Shown piece after piece: positions 59,366-64,000 of a stretch of DNA of 64,000 nt (its first letter is position 1; each line of letters starts with the position of its first letter). Source of the DNA: an uncultured Shewanella sp. (GTDB lineage: Bacteria; Pseudomonadota; Gammaproteobacteria; Enterobacterales; Shewanellaceae). The translations under genes were made by a program, and so were the position numbers. The stretch is taken from positions 62,001-126,000 of the forward strand of contig CANNEE010000014.1 of NCBI GenBank assembly GCA_947503555.1, given 5' to 3'. A model generated the notes under the pieces. The model was not told the origin of the DNA. It saw only the letters and a list, made by a program, of their open reading frames with translations, and ran no database searches.

Positions 59366-59722
59366 ATGCAAAAAATAACCGTTATTATTGTACTTTTAGG
59401 CTTTCTGAGCGGATGCAACATAGAGGTGCCTGGAGCTGATGAAAAGTTTGGAACACAAAACTTTGTTTCTGCAGTGTCAATAATTGAGCTCCATAAACTT
59501 AGAAATGGTGCGTACCCCGAAAGTCTTGAGGAATTAGAGTTTTTGGGGGAGTGGGATGGAATATGGCTTTCAGCAGTTCGATATGAAAAAAGTGGTGATG
59601 GCTACAATCTGTATTTAGAGCGCGGTTGGGCAGGCAAACCTAGCCTAGAGTTTCCAGTCAAATTCAAACAAGGTCTTGGCATTAAGCAAAGTAACGTTAC
59701 ATGGTCTGCAACTGTTTTATAA
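59366..59722 (+). CDS. Hypothetical lipoprotein, cassette 2
   Basis: 118 aa. Lipoprotein signal with lipobox LSGC (Cys17). The body, HKLRNGAYPESLEELEFLGEW ... DGYNLYLERGW, resembles the soluble part of pseudopilin-like small proteins but lacks a prepilin N-terminus. No family assigned. AT-rich. Followed directly by a second attC-like sequence, so probably another gene cassette on the same strand. Confidence 0.62.
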   Translation: MQKITVIIVLLGFLSGCNIEVPGADEKFGTQNFVSAVSIIELHKLRNGAYPESLEELEFLGEWDGIWLSAVRYEKSGDGYNLYLERGWAGKPSLEFPVKFKQGLGIKQSNVTWSATVL

Positions 59723-59723
59723 T

Positions 59724-59812
59724 GGCTAACAAGTTTTTCTTTAAGGACGCAAAACAACAGGCTTTTGTTCCTTTGTCGCTTAATTTGGCCAACGATTATT
59801 ATCCAGTTAAGA
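59724..59812 (+). other. Degenerate attC-like site 2
   Basis: GGCTAACAAG after the stop codon, followed by imperfectly self-complementary sequence (AAGGACGCAAAACAACAGG against CCTTTGTCGCTT) and GTTAAGA at the end. The overall layout is that of an attC, but the right half looks eroded where it meets the GGDEF gene. Confidence 0.4.
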
Positions 59813-59817
59813 GAGTC

Positions 59818-61860
59818 TCATCTCGCTCCTAACCAGACTTGAACCTGCTCAGCTGGCATAGGTTTTCCATAGAGAAAACCTTGTGCTTGCTCACAGCCTT
59901 CATCGAGCAAGGTTTCTGCCTGACATCGTGTTTCGACGCCTTCGGCAATCACTTTGAGATCCATGGCATGGCCTAGGGCGATGATGGAGCTGATGATCAC
60001 CTTGTTATCACTACTGGTATCTAAATCGTTTACAAACGAGCGGTCGATTTTCAACTTATTGATAGGCAGCTGTTTTAAATAACTCAGGGAAGAGTAACCT
60101 GTGCCAAAGTCATCGATGGCAATATCAACACCTAACTCTCTGAGTTGGTTCAATTGATCTATGCTTTCCTTTGCTTGACTCATCACAAAATCTTCGGTGA
60201 TCTCTATCTCTAGGTGGCGAGCGGGAAAGCCAGTGTGTTTGAGTATAGTGGCGACTTCTCGATAAAAATCGCCATGTTTAAGCTGCATACCTGCGATATT
60301 GACGGCGAGTTTACCAAACTCTATCCCTTGATTGAGCCAGCTTTGACCTTGTTCACAAGCCTTTGTCAGTACCCATGAACCAAGTTCCCACATCAGCCCA
60401 AGTTGCTCAGCCATAGGAATAAACAGGCTAGGGGGGATCTCTCCTAGTTCTGGATGGTGCCACCGCAGCAGTGTTTCTAAGCCTAAGCATTCGGCATTAA
60501 AGAGTCTAATTTGCGGCTGAAACACAATATCAAACTCATCGCGCTGTATCGCGCCTCTAAGAGCATGTTCTATGCTGGTTCTTTTCCTAAATTCAGAGGC
60601 TTGTTGCTGAGAGAAATGACTATATTGATTGCGTCCCAGCTGCTTGGCGCTGTACATGGCGGCATCGGCGTTACTAATTAGTTCATTGGGATGCTCACCA
60701 TCGCCAGGATATTGGCTTATTCCAATGCTCGCCGTGACAAAGAGTGAATGGCCGTCTAAGTTGAAGGGTTCATGAAATGCGGCAACAAGTCTTTCTAGCG
60801 TCAACTCGATATCAAAATCATCACTTTGGGAGTCAATTATCACGACGAATTCATCGCCACTGACTCGGGCCACAGTATCTTGCTCTCTGACAGCTTGTTT
60901 CAACCTTTGAGCCACACTGACCAATAAACAGTCTCCCGCTTTATGGCCTAGGCTATCGTTGATGCTCTTAAACCTGTCCAGATCGATAAACAAGACATAC
61001 AGAGGAGCGAGAGTACGCTTAGTTTGCTGAATGCACTGCTCTAAACGAGCGTTGAGTAGTAATCGATTAGGTAGTTGGGTCAAGGCATCATGGTGAGCCA
61101 GAAAGGCTAGCTGCTCTTCATCACGCTTTTTCTGGCTAATATCTCTGAGGACGCCAACGACGCCACTTTGTTTGCCATGGCTATTGTAGAAGGGGAAGTA
61201 GCGTATCTCCATATCAATAAGCTTACCCTGATGATTGATGAACCTGCGCTCAAACTGGACGACTTCGCCTGTAATCGCTTGATTAAAATAACCAAGATAT
61301 GCTTGATAGATCTCTTCTCCTAATACTTGTTTAGTGTGCTGACCAACGACTTCGTCTTTCGTTTTGGATAGCATATCTAAATAGGCTTGGTTAGCAGCAA
61401 GGTAGATATGTTGATTACTGACAACAGCAAGCATGTCGGTTGAAGCAGTAAAGAGCTGGGCGTAGAGATTAACTTGCTTTTCGGCTTTCACTCTGTCGCT
61501 GATGTCGTGAATAACGCTAAAAAGTAGTTTTTGATTGCGAAAGAAAACAGGGCTAGAGTAAACCTCAACATCGCGAGTATCGCCATTGGCAAGCTTATGC
61601 TGAAAGATAAAATGGTTACGCTCTAGCTTCTTAGTTCTTTGTATCTCTTGCTGAATCTCTTCTCTCGTTAGCAGATTAATCTGGTTGATATTAAGCAATG
61701 AAAGCTGCTGTTTATCATACCCATAGAATTTTGCTGCGGCCTGATTAGCACTTACTATCCCCCCTGTGTCAGGCAATATCAGTAGCATAGGAACTTGGGA
61801 GTCGGTAAATAGGTTCTTATAGATATTCTGATGATATTGCGGATTAAGCTTTTCGATCAC
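59818..61860 (-). CDS. PAS-PAS-GGDEF-EAL cyclic-di-GMP signalling protein
   Basis: 680 aa, no membrane helices. Two PAS domains (from residue ~15 and ~130, the latter with LAVVSNQHIYLAANQAYLDML), then GGDEF (RVSGDEFVVI, an active-type SGDEF variant) and EAL. EAL signatures: GLETLLRW (E retained, ETL variant), EITEDF, DDFGTGYSSLSYL, KIDRSFV, AEGVET; all metal and general-base residues appear present, so it may both make and break c-di-GMP. Start just upstream of a 171-bp gap from fadL; no regulator is adjacent. Confidence 0.9.
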   Translation of the reverse strand: MIEKLNPQYHQNIYKNLFTDSQVPMLLILPDTGGIVSANQAAAKFYGYDKQQLSLLNINQINLLTREEIQQEIQRTKKLERNHFIFQHKLANGDTRDVEVYSSPVFFRNQKLLFSVIHDISDRVKAEKQVNLYAQLFTASTDMLAVVSNQHIYLAANQAYLDMLSKTKDEVVGQHTKQVLGEEIYQAYLGYFNQAITGEVVQFERRFINHQGKLIDMEIRYFPFYNSHGKQSGVVGVLRDISQKKRDEEQLAFLAHHDALTQLPNRLLLNARLEQCIQQTKRTLAPLYVLFIDLDRFKSINDSLGHKAGDCLLVSVAQRLKQAVREQDTVARVSGDEFVVIIDSQSDDFDIELTLERLVAAFHEPFNLDGHSLFVTASIGISQYPGDGEHPNELISNADAAMYSAKQLGRNQYSHFSQQQASEFRKRTSIEHALRGAIQRDEFDIVFQPQIRLFNAECLGLETLLRWHHPELGEIPPSLFIPMAEQLGLMWELGSWVLTKACEQGQSWLNQGIEFGKLAVNIAGMQLKHGDFYREVATILKHTGFPARHLEIEITEDFVMSQAKESIDQLNQLRELGVDIAIDDFGTGYSSLSYLKQLPINKLKIDRSFVNDLDTSSDNKVIISSIIALGHAMDLKVIAEGVETRCQAETLLDEGCEQAQGFLYGKPMPAEQVQVWLGAR

Positions 61861-61984
61861 AACAATCCCTTTTACGTGCCGAGCTTTATTAACAATATAT
61901 CATTCGGTTAAAAAATCGCCATGCATTCTAAAGAGAAATTACAATTCTGTGAGTTACCTTGGCAGAAAGACAAAGTTGAAAAAT

Positions 61985-62013
61985 AAAAAAGCCGCAATAA
62001 ATGCGGCTTTTTT
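61985..62013. terminator. fadL terminator
   Basis: AAAAAAGCCGCA / TGCGGCTTTTTT with loop ATAAA; on the minus strand it lies downstream of fadL. Confidence 0.85.
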
Positions 62014-62031
62014 ATTAAAGAGACGTGCTGA

Positions 62032-63318
62032 TTAGAACTGATAGTTATACTGCATTGAGTAGTAAACGGCATCAGAGCGAGTATGGGCGCTGATATTGCC
62101 CACAATAGCACTTGCTTCAATCACTTCAGTATCTTCACCACGTACGGCAGCTACACCAAAGTCGATGCTATTATGCTGATCTAGGCTGTAGGTGAAACCA
62201 GCTGTGTACCAAGTACGGTCAGAATCTGGAATAGAGATGGAGCTGATAGGGCCTGCAACAGCTTCATCTTTCATGATACCCATACGTACTTTTACATTTT
62301 CATTAACTGTGTAGGTACCACCTAGGCTAAATAACCAAGAATCTTTCCATTGGTAACTTTTTAGAGTGGCTTCAGATGCGATTAGGTTGCCTGATACATA
62401 GCCATCTTCAAGAGTGATTTGGTCAAAGTCGCCCCAAGTCGTTAGCTGTGCTGTGTAGTGAATAGCAAACTTGTCGTTAAGTTGGTGGAAGCCAGCCACT
62501 TGGAAGATGTTTGGTAGTGGAATAACAATTTCATCGAAAGCCACATTCGCTTTAAGCTGTGAGTTTAGCGTATTGATATCGCCTTCAGCCTTAAACTCTG
62601 GGCTAAAGCGGTAGCTAACACCTAAACGGTTGTTGGCATTGATTTCATAGGCAAGACCAACGATACCACCAATGGCCCAACCATCAGCATCGATATCGAC
62701 TAATTTGCCAGTTACTTGGCTGTTACGAGTGAGCTTTCCTTCACCGTAAATGAAATCGATACCAGCACCTACACTTAGTTGGTCATTGATGCGATATGAA
62801 AGACTAGTATTGAAGTTCATAGTGGTAACTTCAGTTTCACCAAGTAGATCAACAGGCGCAGGAATAGGAGATTGCGTCACTGGATGAGTGATGAAGTTGT
62901 TTGATAGTGCGCCCGCATCTGTACCTGTGGCGAAGTTAGTAAATGCTGCAACACCAAAGGCAAACTTGTCGTTAATTGGCTGAATATAGTAGAAGTTCGG
63001 AATGAACTTGTTGGTGCCAGCGCTTCCCACACTGCCATAACCATTTTCAGGTGGCATGCCGACTAGCTCTACATCCTTAACAGAGATATCGATATCGATA
63101 TAAGAGATACCTGTTGAGATAGCGGTATCTTTAAATAACGCCATAGCTGCAGGGTTACGCGAAAGTACAGAGGCGTTATCGGCAATAATTGCGTCACCAG
63201 CGAAGGCACGGCCAAAACCGGTTGCTGATTGACTGTTAGATTGGAAGCCCGATGCAGCAGCTTGTGTACTGGTTAGGGCGATGGCTAGCGCAAGAGTCGT
63301 TTTGTTGAAGTACTTCAT
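62032..63318 (-). CDS. fadL: FadL-family outer-membrane long-chain fatty acid transporter
   Basis: 428 aa from the ATG at 63318, GAAG 9 bp upstream; an ATG three codons earlier is also possible. Signal peptide ends AAA-SG, and the mature N-terminus SGFQSNSQSATGFGRAFAGDAIIADNASVLSRNPAAMALF is the conserved hatch of OmpP1/FadL/TodX. Terminal aromatic residue Phe, as in outer-membrane barrels. Two FadR-like operators precede it. Confidence 0.92.
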   Translation of the reverse strand: MKYFNKTTLALAIALTSTQAAASGFQSNSQSATGFGRAFAGDAIIADNASVLSRNPAAMALFKDTAISTGISYIDIDISVKDVELVGMPPENGYGSVGSAGTNKFIPNFYYIQPINDKFAFGVAAFTNFATGTDAGALSNNFITHPVTQSPIPAPVDLLGETEVTTMNFNTSLSYRINDQLSVGAGIDFIYGEGKLTRNSQVTGKLVDIDADGWAIGGIVGLAYEINANNRLGVSYRFSPEFKAEGDINTLNSQLKANVAFDEIVIPLPNIFQVAGFHQLNDKFAIHYTAQLTTWGDFDQITLEDGYVSGNLIASEATLKSYQWKDSWLFSLGGTYTVNENVKVRMGIMKDEAVAGPISSISIPDSDRTWYTAGFTYSLDQHNSIDFGVAAVRGEDTEVIEASAIVGNISAHTRSDAVYYSMQYNYQF

Positions 63319-63384
63319 TATTATCATCTTCTTTAATTGTTAAGCTCGTGCTGCTGTTATTCATCGTTACTTCCCTGTCGCTCG

Positions 63385-63401
63385 AACTTATTAGACCAGT
63401 C
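63385..63401 (-). promoter_or_regulatory. Weak FadR-like operator
   Basis: On the minus strand GACTGGTCTAATAAGTT, 11 of 16 defined positions matching the FadR consensus AACTGGTCNGACCTGTT. Upstream of fadL. Confidence 0.35.
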
Positions 63402-63425
63402 ATCTTAGGGAGCACGGGTACACCG

Positions 63426-63442
63426 AACAACTCCGACCAGAA
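63426..63442 (-). promoter_or_regulatory. FadR-like operator of fadL
   Basis: On the minus strand TTCTGGTCGGAGTTGTT, about 12-13 of 16 defined positions matching the FadR consensus. It lies about 110 bp upstream of the fadL start, a usual position for FadR control of fadL. Confidence 0.5.
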
Positions 63443-63837
63443 CCTTGTCAATGTTGCGTGATTGTTGTGTTTTTTGTGGTGTTAGAGCGATTATTCAGTG
63501 TTGGTATAAGGCATGATTTTAAATGCTTATTAATTAATGTCTTGGTGTGTATTTCTGTTGTATTTACACAAATAAAAATGTTGCGAAAATGTTTTGCCTT
63601 ATTTGTTGTTTACAAATGAAAACAATAAATAGGCTTACACCTGTACGCTTATTTGAGTTATTACTCTAGCTTTGGGTTGCAGTGGGGGGGCAAATAAACA
63701 GCGATTGTTGAGGTGGGGTTTTACACTATCTTAGGAAATGAAGCCCTTAATAAAAGGTTTCTGTGGGCTTTAGTAAATGTACCCCGAGTTCAAATCATAT
63801 GATAAGTACTCGGGGTCAATGTTTAGTTTTGGAGTCG
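63443..63837. other. Gene-free region between fadL and putP
   Basis: AT-rich, with no ORF of note. Contains the hairpin ACCCCGAGT / ACTCGGGGT at 63780-63816 downstream of putP, without a clear T-run on the minus strand. Confidence 0.45.
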
Positions 63838-64000
63838 TTAAAGCTGTGCTTTAAAGGCTTGATATTGCTTGGTTACAGTTTGCTCTGGCTTGCTCATCAT
63901 ACTGACAAGAGCGCCTGCAAGAGTGGCAAATATAAAGCCTGGTACGATTTCATAGAGATCGAATATACCACCGCTGGCTTGTTTCCACAGAATAACCGTC
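63838..64000 (-). CDS. putP: Sodium/proline symporter PutP, C-terminal end
   Basis: Only the last 53 codons are in the window, reading TVILWKQASGGIFDLYEIVPGFIFATLAG near the edge and ending KQYQAFKAQL. The GLYEI(V/I)PGFIF segment is characteristic of PutP of the SSS family. Inner-membrane Na+-coupled proline uptake. The rest lies beyond the window. Confidence 0.8.
   Translation of the reverse strand, partial: TVILWKQASGGIFDLYEIVPGFIFATLAGALVSMMSKPEQTVTKQYQAFKAQL

Noticed and set aside
63780-63816. Hairpin ACCCCGAGT/ACTCGGGGT as the putP terminator
   Set aside because: No T-run on the minus strand; noted only in the intergenic entry.

Overview
The window looks like a chromosomal segment of a marine gammaproteobacterium of the Shewanella type. 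Reasons: the gltA / sdhCDAB-sucABCD layout, a stand-alone second EF-G, iscX-ndk, apt-dnaX-ybaB-recR-htpG-adk-gsk order, an isolated astB, several large RND pumps, and FNR-type boxes. Species cannot be fixed from the sequence alone. No rRNA, tRNA, CRISPR array, prophage or insertion sequence was found.

Layout. 1-10.4 kb (minus strand): start of a second elongation factor G (cut by the window edge), a secreted metallo-beta-lactamase-fold hydrolase, and a three-gene RND efflux operon (lipoprotein adaptor plus two tandem permeases). 10.7-22 kb: the TCA-cycle block, gltA divergent from sdhCDAB-sucABCD; lpd (E3) is not here. 22-30.5 kb: DM13 protein, AEC transporter, SixA-like phosphatase, RlhA-like U32 protein, IscX, an uncatalogued 56-aa His-rich membrane peptide behind a perfect FNR box, ndk, a DksA-type zinc-finger protein, DusC.

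30.8-33.3 kb is the most interesting part: an HvfABC-type (MNIO / DUF692) ribosomal-peptide system. A secreted precursor with twelve EGKCG motifs is followed, behind a terminator, by the DUF692 multi-iron enzyme and its DUF2063 partner. Directly downstream sits a 39-aa single-pass membrane peptide with its own ribosome-binding site and a perfect FNR palindrome. No DoxX-type HvfD is adjacent.

33.4-46 kb is mostly housekeeping: DUF454 protein, a receiver-domain protein without its phospho-acceptor Asp, apt, dnaX (with a good A-AAA-AAG programmed -1 frameshift signal), ybaB, recR, htpG with a sigma-32 promoter, a CnoX-like thioredoxin/TPR protein lacking CXXC, adk, gsk, and a dicarboxylate/amino-acid symporter. 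46-58 kb: an Ig-repeat surface lipoprotein, astB, topA (preceded by a strongly initiated 24-codon leader ORF ending one base before the topA ATG), and a second RND operon that carries a DUF2892 protein and a periplasmic rhodanese.

58.7-59.8 kb is an AT-rich islet of two one-gene units with integron attC-like sites and no integrase, best read as a small CALIN-type cassette cluster. The window ends with a PAS-GGDEF-EAL protein, fadL with two FadR-like operators, and the 3' end of putP.

Starts were moved from the longest ORF to the ATG/GTG/TTG best supported by ribosome-binding site and family N-terminus for sdhB, sdhD, sucA, iscX, dusC, hvfA, hvfB, dnaX, cnoX, gsk, topA, fadL and others; these choices are stated in each entry.
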